A stretch of DNA of 64,000 nt from Imperialibacter sp964351395. Lineage in GTDB: Bacteria > Bacteroidota > Bacteroidia > Cytophagales > Cyclobacteriaceae. Shown here piece by piece: positions 26,224 through 35,202 of this stretch (position 1 is its first letter; each line of letters begins with the position of its first letter). Made by a program: the position numbers and the translations under genes. Where the stretch lies: positions 1 to 64,000 of the forward strand of contig CAYGOF010000023.1 of NCBI GenBank assembly GCA_964351395.1, written 5' to 3'. The notes under the pieces were generated by a model. It was not told where the DNA came from. It was given only the letters and a program-made list of their open reading frames with translations, and did no database searches.

Positions 26224-27501
26224 ATGAATAAAGTGATCTCAGGCATTGTAATAATTCTGTTGAATGTTGCGTGCCAACCCAAACCTTCCGAAACCGTTCT
26301 TGGCCCTGGTTGGGCAAGCACCTCGGTAAATGCTGTGAGCTTCCGAACTAACTCCATTGTAAGTGACGACCAATGGCAGTTTGCCGCCTATTATGACTCG
26401 ACAGGACACGTAGTGTTAGCCAAGAGGCCCAAAAGCAAAGGAGCCTGGGAAACTTTCACAACTGAATTTACTGGCAATGTGAGGGATGCCCATAACACCA
26501 TCAGCATTATGCTGGACGGGCACGGTTACCTGCATATGGCATGGGATCACCACGGTCATCCGCTACACTATGCCAGGAGCAGGGAACCTTACGGCGTTCT
26601 GCTGGATACTTTAGTTATGACTGGGAAAACAGAGCTGAAAGTTACTTACCCTGAATTTTATCGAATGCCATCAGGCGATCTGTTGTTCTTATTCAGGGAC
26701 GGGATGTCCGGCCGGGGTAACCTGGTGATCAATAAGTATGATGTGACTGGTAAAAAATGGACAAGGTTGCAAGAGGTGCTAATTGATGGGGAAGAGCAGC
26801 GAAATGCCTATTGGCAGGCTTATGTAGATGCAAAAGGCACTGTTCACCTGAGCTGGGTGTGGCGCGAAACTTACGATGTGGCCACCAACCATGATATGGC
26901 TTACGCAAAATCTGTTGACGGCGGTGTTAGCTGGCAGCGGTCGGATGGCTCACTTTATCAGCTGCCGATCAACATCAACACCGCTGAATATGCTCTTCGG
27001 ATTCCTCAAAGCAGCGAGCTGATTAATCAAACTTCTATGACCGCAGATGAACAAGGGCGGCCATTCATTGCCACTTACTTTAGGACAGACAGCCTGAGTT
27101 TTCCGCAATACCAGGTCATCTATCACGATGGAAAAAAGTGGCAGACCGCTCAGGTCTCGCATCGTGAAACTGGTTTTTCGTTAAGCGGTGGAGGTACCAA
27201 ACGCATTCCGATTTCCAGACCAAAAATACTCGTCGACAATGATCGGGCGCTGATCTTGTTCCGGGATGAAGCAAGGGGTAGCAAAGCCTCTGTGTTTGAA
27301 GCGAAAGGCGGTGACTTCACGCAATGGACTATTCGTGATCTGACCGCAGATGGCCTGGGTGCCTGGGAGCCGACTTATGATTCTGAGCGCTGGAAGAGAG
27401 AACACACCTTGAATTTGTTTATTCAAAACGTGGGTCAAGGAGATGGGGAGCAAATCGAACAAATGCCTTCTGAGGAAGTAAGGGTGCTGGAGTGGAAATA
27501 A
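26224..27501 (+). CDS. BNR_4-type beta-propeller lipoprotein
   Basis: 425 residues with a lipoprotein signal ending LLNVAC. The body has repeated propeller blades, including AHNTISIMLDGHGYLHMAWDHH and SVDGGVSWQ, matching the BNR_4 family. Related seven-bladed propellers include ulvan lyases (PL24/PL25 type), with His/Tyr/Arg catalysis; the paired His near 80-105 would fit but the substrate cannot be told. Its stop abuts the convergent DUF1801 gene. Confidence 0.78.
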   Translation: MNKVISGIVIILLNVACQPKPSETVLGPGWASTSVNAVSFRTNSIVSDDQWQFAAYYDSTGHVVLAKRPKSKGAWETFTTEFTGNVRDAHNTISIMLDGHGYLHMAWDHHGHPLHYARSREPYGVLLDTLVMTGKTELKVTYPEFYRMPSGDLLFLFRDGMSGRGNLVINKYDVTGKKWTRLQEVLIDGEEQRNAYWQAYVDAKGTVHLSWVWRETYDVATNHDMAYAKSVDGGVSWQRSDGSLYQLPININTAEYALRIPQSSELINQTSMTADEQGRPFIATYFRTDSLSFPQYQVIYHDGKKWQTAQVSHRETGFSLSGGGTKRIPISRPKILVDNDRALILFRDEARGSKASVFEAKGGDFTQWTIRDLTADGLGAWEPTYDSERWKREHTLNLFIQNVGQGDGEQIEQMPSEEVRVLEWK

Positions 27502-27921
27502 CTAGCTATTGTATTTTTTATTCATATAATCGACCGACTCCTTAATGAGTGTTTTAAGAACATCCATGTCCACATCTGCCAGTGTTTTAATATAAAGGCA
27601 CGATTTGCCGGTTTTGTATTTCCCAAGCCGTTTCATTAGCTCATCGTAGCGCCCGAATCCCGGCATGATATAGAGTGTTAGCGCTGTTTTTCTCGGAGAA
27701 AAACCAACGATAAGAAAATCGCCCTCTCTTCCGCTTTCATACTTGTAGTGGTAGTTTCCAAACCCGATAACACTGGTTCCCCACATCACTGCAGGCTCTC
27801 CGGTGATTTCCTTCATTAGTCGGAGCACGGTATAGGCATCTTCCCTTTTTTGCAGGTCAGCCACTTTGTCGATAAACTGCTCTACGCTTTCTTTCGTTGC
27901 TTGCGTCTTATTTTCTGCCAT
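27502..27921 (-). CDS. DUF1801 domain protein
   Basis: 139 residues of the DUF1801/YdhG-like fold (KEITGEPAVMWGTSVIGFGNYHYKY, then a C-terminal LKTLIKESVDYM helix). These proteins are small, cytoplasmic and of unknown role. It lies 21 bp downstream of the DHFR-like gene on the same strand and is probably cotranscribed with it. Confidence 0.85.
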   Translation of the reverse strand: MAENKTQATKESVEQFIDKVADLQKREDAYTVLRLMKEITGEPAVMWGTSVIGFGNYHYKYESGREGDFLIVGFSPRKTALTLYIMPGFGRYDELMKRLGKYKTGKSCLYIKTLADVDMDVLKTLIKESVDYMNKKYNS

Positions 27922-27942
27922 AGGAGTGGGGACTTAGAAATT

Positions 27943-28488
27943 CTATTTCTCTGTTTCTGTCTCTTTTTGTTTTCGGTCATACCATAATTGCACCAGGCCA
28001 GAAGGGAATGTGATGCATCTCTTAAAAGTTAACGACTCCTCTGGACGCCCATCTCGAAAAAGGCGCACGCCATTGCCTAGTAAGTGGGGTATCACGGAAA
28101 TAATTAAAGTATCAATCAGTGAATTTTTTAGAAGCTCGACAACCAGCTCGCTTCCGCCGTCGCAATAAATATTTTTGCCTTCTTCCTTCTTGAGTTTTTT
28201 TATCAAAGCAGGCACATTGCTGAAATATTCAACGTTCTCATCTTTTCCTGTCCTTGACTTTGAAAGCACCCATACTTTTTTGTCTTTGTGGGGAAAGTCG
28301 ACACCAAAGGAAAGCACCTGATCATAAGTCTTTCTGCCCCATATCACCGTGTCAACAGTGCTCGTAAATTCAGTGTACCCAAAGTCTTCGTTCGGCGTTT
28401 GGACTAAGGAAAGAAAGTCAAGGTTGTCATTGTCGCCAGCGATATAACCATCGAGGCTCATCGCGATATAGAGGTTTACTTTACGCAT
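27943..28488 (-). CDS. dihydrofolate-reductase-fold protein (RibD C-terminal-like)
   Basis: 181 residues with the fold start KVNLYIAMSLDGYIAGDNDNLDFL, IWGRKTYDQVL, and IYCDGGSELV as the NADPH-binding Gly motif. This is the RibD-C/YyaP-YwjB type reductase family, distinct from FolA; the substrate is unknown. The C-terminal tail is Lys/Glu rich. Confidence 0.87.
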   Translation of the reverse strand: MRKVNLYIAMSLDGYIAGDNDNLDFLSLVQTPNEDFGYTEFTSTVDTVIWGRKTYDQVLSFGVDFPHKDKKVWVLSKSRTGKDENVEYFSNVPALIKKLKKEEGKNIYCDGGSELVVELLKNSLIDTLIISVIPHLLGNGVRLFRDGRPEESLTFKRCITFPSGLVQLWYDRKQKETETEK

Positions 28489-28539
28489 TTGGATTCATAT
28501 TACAATTAAAATAAAATTGAGTCATTACATCTTTTTACA

Positions 28540-28685
28540 ATGTGTGCCTCAGACACATTAGTGTTTTTACTATTATTGCCCTCAGGTTTGGTAAAGCCCT
28601 ATGGGCAAGCAATATTTCTTTATTGCATAGTTGTTTAGGTTTGTAGCCCGGTTCTATCTAAAGAGGAGCCGGGTTCTTTTTTTTA
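28540..28685 (+). ncRNA. candidate small RNA with intrinsic terminator
   Basis: This 300-bp intergenic lies between two minus-strand genes, yet a terminator faces the plus strand. Upstream of it are other possible stems: TTGCCC (about 28576) with GGGCAA, and GCAATA...TATTGC. Together with CCCGG...CCGGG plus a T-run this gives a multi-stem transcript of about 145 nt. No coding frame or known family was recognised; the 5' end is a guess. It may instead be an isolated terminator. Confidence 0.35.
28647..28684 (+). terminator. plus-strand terminator in intergenic region
   Basis: CCCGG (28647-28651) pairs with CCGGG (28669-28673) across a 17-nt loop, followed by a run dominated by T. Nothing annotated on the plus strand ends here, so it supports a separate plus-strand transcript. 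Confidence 0.6.
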
Positions 28686-28788
28686 TTACCAGTGTTCAGT
28701 TATCCAGATCTCAATGCTCAATGGACCCTTCGCATTTCGATGAGCTACAGCTTCTCGGTTAAAACGAAGAAAAAGCAGGTTTTTGAGA

Positions 28789-30294
28789 TCATGGTTTATT
28801 TTGCCATCCCTTAAAATATTTGTCTAATACAAAAGGTGGCTGGTGAATATCGGGCTTCCTTTCAAATGTAGTTGGGTCATACTCCATCGAAACAATGGTT
28901 TTGGCAGTTAATGCGACGGTATCGTCCGTTGCTTTTTGCCAAACGGATAGGAGGCTTGTCATAGCCTTCACCTTTTCATCGTACCCGGCAGAGTCAGCCA
29001 AGTTGACCAATTCATTGGGGTCATTTTCCAAATCAAAAAGCTGGGTATAGTCGATCATCGGGTAACGTATTAACTTCCAACGATCATCTCGCACTGCTCG
29101 GTGGGTAGCACGATACGTTGTAAAAAGCGATGTTCTTACACCAGCATCCTCTCCTTTTATCACCTTAGTAAGGTCTTTTCCATCTACGCCCTTCGGAAGC
29201 TCAAGGCTGGTTAAGTTGCTTAATGTGGGGAAAATATCGTAAAGGTACACCAATGCATCCCGGGTTTCATCCGCTGGAATACCTGGTCCTGCGAATACCA
29301 GGGGTGCTTTCATACTGTGCTCATAAAGGCTTTGTTTACCCACCAGCCCATGACTGCCGAGGGCCAGACCGTGGTCAGCAGCATAAACGATGATGGTGTT
29401 TTCTGCCATTCCATTGCTTTTCAAGGAGGCTAAAATATCGCCGATCCGTTTATCAGCATGGGTGATCATGGCATAGTATTCACGCAGTTGATCCTGTATC
29501 ATTCCGGGGTCTCTTGGCCAGGGTGCCAGGTGCTCGTCCCTGACCTGCATTTCGTTGATTTCGCCAAAATTGAAAGGATGCCATGGCTTAAAATTGGCTG
29601 GCAAAGGAATAGTGTCGCCATTATATTGCTCTAGATATTCTGGCAAAGGGCTTCTTGGGTCGTGAGGGGCTGTGAAAGCTATATAGGCAAAGAAAGGCTG
29701 CCGGGAGTCTTTCTGACTGGTGATGAAGTCAATGAAGGCATCAGCAAATAGATCAGTTGAGAAACTTTTTTCTTCTGGCTCAGTAAAGGTTGAATCGGTT
29801 AATTTATCTCGAACTTCAGTATTGAAGTGATCGTCCATTCCACCCAAAAAAACATTTTTCCCCTGCTGGAAGCTTTTTAGAAAGCTTTTTCCGCCATTAT
29901 GCCATTTGCCCGTTCCAAAAGTTGTGTACCCATTGGCAGCAAATACCTCGGGCATGGTAGTGACCGTGTCGAGTTTGTCAAACACGTGGTACAAGCTTCG
30001 ACCGCTCATGAGCATGGCGCGGCTGGGAGCGCAAACAGCCCCATGGATCGAGCCCATACAGTAGTTATTGGTGAAGCGAACGCCACTTTTGGCCAGCGCA
30101 TCAAGGTTGGGAGTCTGTATCAACTGATTGCCCGCCGCTCCCAATGCATCGGCCCTTTGGTCATCGGTGAAAATGAAAACAATGTTGGGTTTGGCTGGAA
30201 CTTCTGCCTTCTGCGAACAGCCGTTGATGAACAGGTAAGCGATTACGAATGGCAGGGTCCTTACCAGATACATTTTTTGCTGAAAATTCCTCAT
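28789..30294 (-). CDS. arylsulfatase-type S1 sulfatase lipoprotein
   Basis: About 501 residues from the ATG at 30294; another start at 30273 would also keep the lipoprotein signal (LFINGC). Metal site IVFIFTDDQRAD and the formylglycine motif CAPSRAMLMSGR are present; the usual TG pair is SG. Type I sulfatases remove sulfate esters and need Cys-to-formylglycine conversion by a separate enzyme, none in the window. GKQSLYEHSMKAPLVF is also typical. With the BNR_4 propeller nearby it may serve marine sulfated polysaccharides; no SusCD pair is present. Confidence 0.9.
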   Translation of the reverse strand: MRNFQQKMYLVRTLPFVIAYLFINGCSQKAEVPAKPNIVFIFTDDQRADALGAAGNQLIQTPNLDALAKSGVRFTNNYCMGSIHGAVCAPSRAMLMSGRSLYHVFDKLDTVTTMPEVFAANGYTTFGTGKWHNGGKSFLKSFQQGKNVFLGGMDDHFNTEVRDKLTDSTFTEPEEKSFSTDLFADAFIDFITSQKDSRQPFFAYIAFTAPHDPRSPLPEYLEQYNGDTIPLPANFKPWHPFNFGEINEMQVRDEHLAPWPRDPGMIQDQLREYYAMITHADKRIGDILASLKSNGMAENTIIVYAADHGLALGSHGLVGKQSLYEHSMKAPLVFAGPGIPADETRDALVYLYDIFPTLSNLTSLELPKGVDGKDLTKVIKGEDAGVRTSLFTTYRATHRAVRDDRWKLIRYPMIDYTQLFDLENDPNELVNLADSAGYDEKVKAMTSLLSVWQKATDDTVALTAKTIVSMEYDPTTFERKPDIHQPPFVLDKYFKGWQNKP

Positions 30295-30313
30295 AGCTAA
30301 AAATAGGAAACCA

Positions 30314-30327
30314 TTCACATATGTGAA
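30314..30327. promoter_or_regulatory. 14-bp palindrome between sulfatase and amidase genes
   Basis: TTCACATATGTGAA is a perfect dyad in the divergent intergenic, 20 bp upstream of the sulfatase start. It could be an operator for both genes; no binding factor is known. Confidence 0.4.
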
Positions 30328-30396
30328 GGCCTGCTTGCTAATAATTCGAGTGACTAATTGTATTTAATTGATTAAAATAAAGGATAATTAACACTT

Positions 30397-32064
30397 ATGA
30401 GATCTATCCTCGGCAAAATCGTATTGTTTGTCGTCATAGCTGCCACCTTCTTTTGGCTGGGCCAGTATGTGACGCTTAAAAATTCAGCTATCATCAGTAA
30501 TGACAACGTGCGATCGACTGGGGAACTGCTTGGTCTATCGTTTACCATGGCTGAAGCTGATTCGATGTTGGATGGAATAGCTTCGCAACGGGAAAACTAT
30601 TTAGAGATGCGCAAGACGCCGCTCAACAATGCGGTAGCTCCCGCCATGCAATTTAATCCATTGCCCGTCGGTTTTGTGCATAAAAGTGCATTCAGCGAAT
30701 TAGGTTTTAGCGACTACACTGGCACCACTCGACCTTCCGATGATGAAGAGTTGGCGTTTATGAGTATTGGTCAGCTGGCCGAATTGATCAAGACGAGGCA
30801 GATTACATCTGTGGAGCTTACACGCTTTTATATTGCCAGAATAAAAAAGTATGACTCCCAGCTGCACGCAGTAATTACATTGACAGATGAATATGCGCTT
30901 GAAAGAGCGGAGGAGGCAGATCAACAAATAGCTGTTGGAAACTACAAGGGGCTTCTGCATGGGGTCCCATTTGGCGCAAAAGACCTGTTAGCCAAAAAAG
31001 GATTTAAAACCACCTGGGGAGCCACGCCCTATCAGGATCAACGGATTGAGGTAGATGCCACAGTTGTTGAACGACTTGAGGAGGCAGGCGCTATTTTACT
31101 TGCTAAAACTACCCTGGGGGCACTAGCAATGGGCGATGTTTGGTATGGGGAGAAAACCCGTAACCCCTGGAATACTGAAAAAGGAAGTAGTGGTTCGTCT
31201 GCAGGTTCTGCTTCCACAGTAGCTGCAGGTTTGCTGCCATTTGCCATAGGATCGGAAACATTGGGCTCCATCGTTTCACCATCGACCGTTTGTGGGGTAA
31301 CCGGGCTGCGGCCCACCTATGGCCGTGTCAGTAGATATGGCGCCATGGCGCTTAGTTGGAGCATGGATAAGCTGGGGCCATTGTGTCGTAATGTAGAAGA
31401 CTGTGCCATTGTATTATCTGCCATCGCCGGACCCGATGGCAAAGACAACATGGTCATTGATTATCCATTTTATTATCAGCCCACCGTTGATTTAAAAGGC
31501 CTTAAAATTGGTTATGTGAAAGCCGATTTTGATAAAAAATATGCCTTTCACCAACAAGATAGCGTTGCGATGGCTGACTTGACGGCACTAGGCGCAGAAT
31601 TAATCCCTATAGCACTTCCCAATCAGCCGGTGGGTGACATGACCATCATTCTTTCCGCAGAGGCCGCTGCTGCTTTTGAAGAACTAACACTAAGTGGAAG
31701 AGACGATCAGCTTGTCAATCAAATGAAATGGTCCTGGCCTAACAGCTTCCGGGAATCGAGACTGATTCCGGCGGTGGAATATATTCAGGCAAATAGGTTG
31801 AGAACCCAGCTTATTCAGGACATGACCAAAGTCTTTGAAAAAGTGGACGTGTACCTGGCACCTTCCAGAGGTGGTACTAATCTGCGAGTCACTAACCTCA
31901 GCGGGCATCCGAGTGTGGTGCTGCCCAATGGCTTCTCAGAGGACGGAACTCCTACTAGTTTGACGTTCACCGGACGCCTTTTCGATGAGGGTACCGTATT
32001 GGCAGTAGCGAAAGCCTATCAAGATGCTACCGCATGGCACAAGAAACATCCGAGCCTTAATTGA
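30397..32064 (+). CDS. amidase-signature enzyme with N-terminal membrane anchor
   Basis: 555 residues. A membrane helix or uncleaved signal (about 5-22) precedes a linker, then the amidase signature domain (about 125-545). The Ser-Ser-Lys triad is visible: Lys in GVPFGAKDLL (about 195), cis-Ser in GSSGSSAGSA (about 264-273) and Ser in IGSETLGSIVSPS (about 285-297). Related to GatA but longer at the N-terminus and with no GatB/C nearby, so it is probably an envelope amidase of unknown substrate, not the tRNA amidotransferase. Confidence 0.88.
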   Translation: MRSILGKIVLFVVIAATFFWLGQYVTLKNSAIISNDNVRSTGELLGLSFTMAEADSMLDGIASQRENYLEMRKTPLNNAVAPAMQFNPLPVGFVHKSAFSELGFSDYTGTTRPSDDEELAFMSIGQLAELIKTRQITSVELTRFYIARIKKYDSQLHAVITLTDEYALERAEEADQQIAVGNYKGLLHGVPFGAKDLLAKKGFKTTWGATPYQDQRIEVDATVVERLEEAGAILLAKTTLGALAMGDVWYGEKTRNPWNTEKGSSGSSAGSASTVAAGLLPFAIGSETLGSIVSPSTVCGVTGLRPTYGRVSRYGAMALSWSMDKLGPLCRNVEDCAIVLSAIAGPDGKDNMVIDYPFYYQPTVDLKGLKIGYVKADFDKKYAFHQQDSVAMADLTALGAELIPIALPNQPVGDMTIILSAEAAAAFEELTLSGRDDQLVNQMKWSWPNSFRESRLIPAVEYIQANRLRTQLIQDMTKVFEKVDVYLAPSRGGTNLRVTNLSGHPSVVLPNGFSEDGTPTSLTFTGRLFDEGTVLAVAKAYQDATAWHKKHPSLN

Positions 32065-32178
32065 TTAAAGAACAAAATAATATTTCGTGTATTATATATA
32101 TGTCGATATTTAGTGCTTGTTTCGAGCGTATTCAGACAGATCACACTTGTTTGCTTTTTTTAGTTAGGCCATTCTCTA

Positions 32179-32194
32179 TGTGACAAAAGTCACC
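32179..32194. promoter_or_regulatory. Crp/Fnr-like palindromic site upstream of yceI
   Basis: TGTGACAAAAGTCACC contains the perfect dyad GTGAC-AAAA-GTCAC and matches TGTGA-N6-TCACA at all but the last base. Its centre is about 95 bp before the yceI start. A Crp/Fnr regulator is encoded at 18492-19172; the link is inference. Confidence 0.5.
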
Positions 32195-32281
32195 TTTTCA
32201 GTTTTTTTGAGTCATACCCTACTTCTTTAGCGCACCCTACCTTAGTATCATCAAAACGGTTCACGAAAACCAATTGTAGAT

Positions 32282-32836
32282 ATGAAAAAGCTAATTGCAA
32301 TGACCGCGCTTATTTTCCTGACTGTAGCAGCTACAGCCGGGCAGCCTTTTACCGCGGCTAAAGGATCAAAAATTACAGTTTCAGGCACATCTACTCTTCA
32401 CGATTGGCACATGGTTTCAGACGCTGTGAAGGTGCAAGCCAGCATTACCAATGATGCCGGTGCTACCACTATCGATGCGCTCAAATTAACTTTGCCAGTA
32501 GCAACCCTTAAGAGTGAGAAAAGTGGAATGGATGACAATGCATACAAGGCATTGAAGTCAAAAGAGTTCCCTCAGATCACTTTTAACCTGAAAACAAGTC
32601 AAGCCAAAGGCTCTTCCGCAGTGCAGGCTGTAGGCCAACTTACCATTGCCGGGGTGACCCGAGATGTTACCCTCGATGGTAAGATGGAGACACTTGCAGA
32701 CGGAAACATCAAAATCACAGGATCTTGCCCACTCGATATGGTCGAGTACAAAGTAGAGCCCCCATCATTCATGTTTGGGACAGTTTCTACCGGAAAAGAC
32801 CTGACGATCAACTATGAAATAATCTTATCAAAATAA
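32282..32836 (+). CDS. YceI-family periplasmic protein (first copy)
   Basis: 184 residues with a signal peptide cleaved near ATAGQ. The lipocalin-like YceI barrel is clear: TVSGTSTLHDWHM, LKSKEFPQITFNL, and LDMVEYKVEPPSFMFGTV. Family members bind polyisoprenoid or long-chain lipids. A porin-like gene follows 26 bp later and a second YceI after that, suggesting a shared envelope function. A Crp/Fnr-like site lies upstream. Confidence 0.92.
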   Translation: MKKLIAMTALIFLTVAATAGQPFTAAKGSKITVSGTSTLHDWHMVSDAVKVQASITNDAGATTIDALKLTLPVATLKSEKSGMDDNAYKALKSKEFPQITFNLKTSQAKGSSAVQAVGQLTIAGVTRDVTLDGKMETLADGNIKITGSCPLDMVEYKVEPPSFMFGTVSTGKDLTINYEIILSK

Positions 32837-32862
32837 ACTAATCTCAAAAAACAATTCTTGTC

Positions 32863-34146
32863 ATGAGAACATTAAATAAACTCCTCGGTATTTTGACAGT
32901 CATCGTCTTTACTATGACCAGTCAAGTGATGGCTCAACAATCTGATCTTCAATTTTTCAGAACAAATGACGCCAAAGGCCTAAACGTTTTTGAAACAACT
33001 AAGGCAGACACGGTCCCTTTCGAAGGACTTAGAGTAAGAGTAGGTGGCGATTTCGCCATTCAGTATCAAGGTATTAATCAAACCAATACCTTAGACAGTC
33101 TATTGGACTTGGGTTCCAACGTTAACCTTCCAACTGCTAACTTGAACCTTGACGTACAGCTATCTGATGGAATGCGTATGCACTTAAGAACCTATCTTTC
33201 TGCCAGACACCACAATGAGGCTTGGGTAAAAGGTGGTTATATCCAAATTGACAAGCTTGACTTCATTAAGCCTGGTTTTGCTGAAAATTTGATGAAGGTT
33301 GTTACTTTCAGAGTAGGTTTGGATGAAATCAACTTCGGTGATGCTCACTTCCGCCGGACAGACAACGGTAGATCCATCTACAATCCTTTTGTTGGTAACT
33401 ACATCATGGACTCCTTCACCACTGAAGCTTTTATTGAAGCAAATGTGCTAACTAACGGATTCATTGGAGTATTAGGTATCTCTAACGGTAAACTGAACCA
33501 AAGCGTGGTCGTAACTCCAACAACGGACAACAAAATCTCTTTCTACGGTAAGTTGGGCTATGATAACCAGTTCAACGATGACCTTAGATTCAGGATCACA
33601 GGTAGCTGGTACATGAACAGCGGATTGTCTACAGGAACCTACTTGTACGGTGGCGACAGAGCTGGTGACAGGTACTACAATACTTTGATTTCTTTAGCAG
33701 AAGCAGCCGCTGGCAGAAATGCCACAAGCGCATTTGCCAATGCCCGTTTCAATCCAAGATTCAAGCAAATGACTGCACTTCAAATCAACCCTTTCTTGAA
33801 GTTCAAAGGATTGGAAGTGTTTGGAATCTACGAAATAGTGTCTAACAGTGAAGATGAAGGCAACGGTTCTTTTACTCAAACAGCGATTGAAGCCATCTAC
33901 AGAATCGGAAGTGCTGAGAAAGTATTCATCGGAGGCCGCTACAATACAGTGAGTGGTAAGGCGAATGAGTCAGTGAGCGTAGATCAAAAAATCAGCCGCG
34001 TCAACATTGGTGGTGGTTGGTTCATGACTGACAACGTAATCGCTAAAATAGAATACGTCAATCAGCAATACACTGAAGGCTGGAGCGGAAAATACGACGG
34101 CGCAGAATTTAAAGGTATAATGATTGAAGCCGGAATTAGTTTCTAA
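32863..34146 (+). CDS. outer membrane porin-like beta-barrel protein
   Basis: 427 residues with signal peptide (SQVMAQ) and a C-terminal Phe (IEAGISF). Alternating strands run through the protein, with LRTYLSARHHNEAWVKGGYIQID and FRVGLDEINFGDAHFRRTDNG segments. It resembles Bacteroidota OprO/phosphate-selective-like or uncharacterised porins; substrate unknown. It sits between two YceI genes and ends in a strong terminator. Confidence 0.8.
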   Translation: MRTLNKLLGILTVIVFTMTSQVMAQQSDLQFFRTNDAKGLNVFETTKADTVPFEGLRVRVGGDFAIQYQGINQTNTLDSLLDLGSNVNLPTANLNLDVQLSDGMRMHLRTYLSARHHNEAWVKGGYIQIDKLDFIKPGFAENLMKVVTFRVGLDEINFGDAHFRRTDNGRSIYNPFVGNYIMDSFTTEAFIEANVLTNGFIGVLGISNGKLNQSVVVTPTTDNKISFYGKLGYDNQFNDDLRFRITGSWYMNSGLSTGTYLYGGDRAGDRYYNTLISLAEAAAGRNATSAFANARFNPRFKQMTALQINPFLKFKGLEVFGIYEIVSNSEDEGNGSFTQTAIEAIYRIGSAEKVFIGGRYNTVSGKANESVSVDQKISRVNIGGGWFMTDNVIAKIEYVNQQYTEGWSGKYDGAEFKGIMIEAGISF

Positions 34147-34168
34147 GTAGTTTTGATAAGTAAGTATG

Positions 34169-34199
34169 GGAATGCCTGCTAAGCAGGCATTCCTTTATC
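34169..34199 (+). terminator. intrinsic terminator after porin gene
   Basis: GGAATGCCTGC (34169-34179), a three-base loop and GCAGGCATTCC (34183-34193), then TTTATCATTT. It should stop most transcription before the second YceI, 15 bp on. Confidence 0.85.
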
Positions 34200-34207
34200 A
34201 TTTATAA

Positions 34208-34798
34208 ATGAAAGTAATTATAGCACTTATCGGTATGTTCTTCGCCATGTCTCCTTCAGATGAAGAGAAGGGACAGATTGCCTGGGTGATAGAGCCAAGC
34301 AGCAGCCTGATTATCAATGGTGCTTCCAATGTCAACCAATTTACTTGCGGGCTTACTTCATACGGCTTTACTGATACCCTGCAGTTGGCACAGCGTTCCT
34401 CTACCCATATTGAATTCTCGCCTAATAAGTTGTCCCTTCCAGTAGTTGACTTTGATTGTGCTCATAAGCTGATTACCGATGACTTTCAGGAAACATTGCA
34501 AGCCGATGAATATCCTCAGATTGGTATTACTTTTTTGTCTTTGAATCTAGTTCCGTCAAGTCGTACTGAAGTGAGCACCTACGAAGGACGCTTATTGATC
34601 GAGCTTTCTGGAAAAACAAGGGAGTTTACCGTCCTTTTTGATTTCTGGGAGCAAAGCTATGCTCAATATAATTTGATAGGGCGCAAAACAATGCACTTTA
34701 GTGATTTTGAAATAGCCCCCCCCACAAAAATGATGGGTTTGGTGAAAGTGAACAATGAACTTTCCATCGACTTCAACCTGGTTTTAAGACCGCTTTAA
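34208..34798 (+). CDS. YceI-like protein (second, diverged copy)
   Basis: 196 residues. A short hydrophobic N-terminus (to about MSPSD) may be a signal. WVIEPSSSLIINGASNVNQFTCGL, LQADEYPQIGITFL and FEIAPPTKMMGLVKVNNEL follow the YceI pattern, but the sequence is distinct from the first copy. It lies after the porin terminator, so it may be expressed separately or by readthrough. Confidence 0.8.
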   Translation: MKVIIALIGMFFAMSPSDEEKGQIAWVIEPSSSLIINGASNVNQFTCGLTSYGFTDTLQLAQRSSTHIEFSPNKLSLPVVDFDCAHKLITDDFQETLQADEYPQIGITFLSLNLVPSSRTEVSTYEGRLLIELSGKTREFTVLFDFWEQSYAQYNLIGRKTMHFSDFEIAPPTKMMGLVKVNNELSIDFNLVLRPL

Positions 34799-35202
34799 AA
34801 CGGTATAACTACGCAGAATCCAAGTGTGCAACAGCCATTGGATCCATCACAATCATAGAAAGTTGTATTGCAGGTCTTCATACGCTATCGCCGAAAATTC
34901 TTTCGGCAACAATCAGAATACATCAAAAAAAAGTACCCAGCCAACCAAGCATTATACTAAAAAGAAAAAGTAGTAGTAGTGTAACCATAGCTCCTATTAC
35001 GTGGTTTTTTAGAAAAAGATTTGGAAAAATTTAACTGTACGAACATGTAGTGAAGGGCGTAACGCCTATCATTTGACGCAATTTCATTGAGAAGGGTTGC
35101 CTCCTCACTTATTTAATTTCCAGAAACCGTTAATGGAATAACCCGGGGCCTTTATGGTTCGATTCAATTTTCCCTCTATTTTCGAAGGTCAAAAATACAA
35201 CT
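34799..35202. other. intergenic region, 404 bp
   Basis: No gene recognised. A stable hairpin, GCCGAAA/TTTCGGC (34890-34907), has no T-run. Another small dyad, GGCGTAACGCC, is near 35054. A T-loop-like GGTTCGATTC near 35155 lacks a cloverleaf. Confidence 0.4.

Noticed and set aside
35150..35170. tRNA-like GGTTCGATTC
   Set aside because: No acceptor, D or anticodon stems can be drawn around it.
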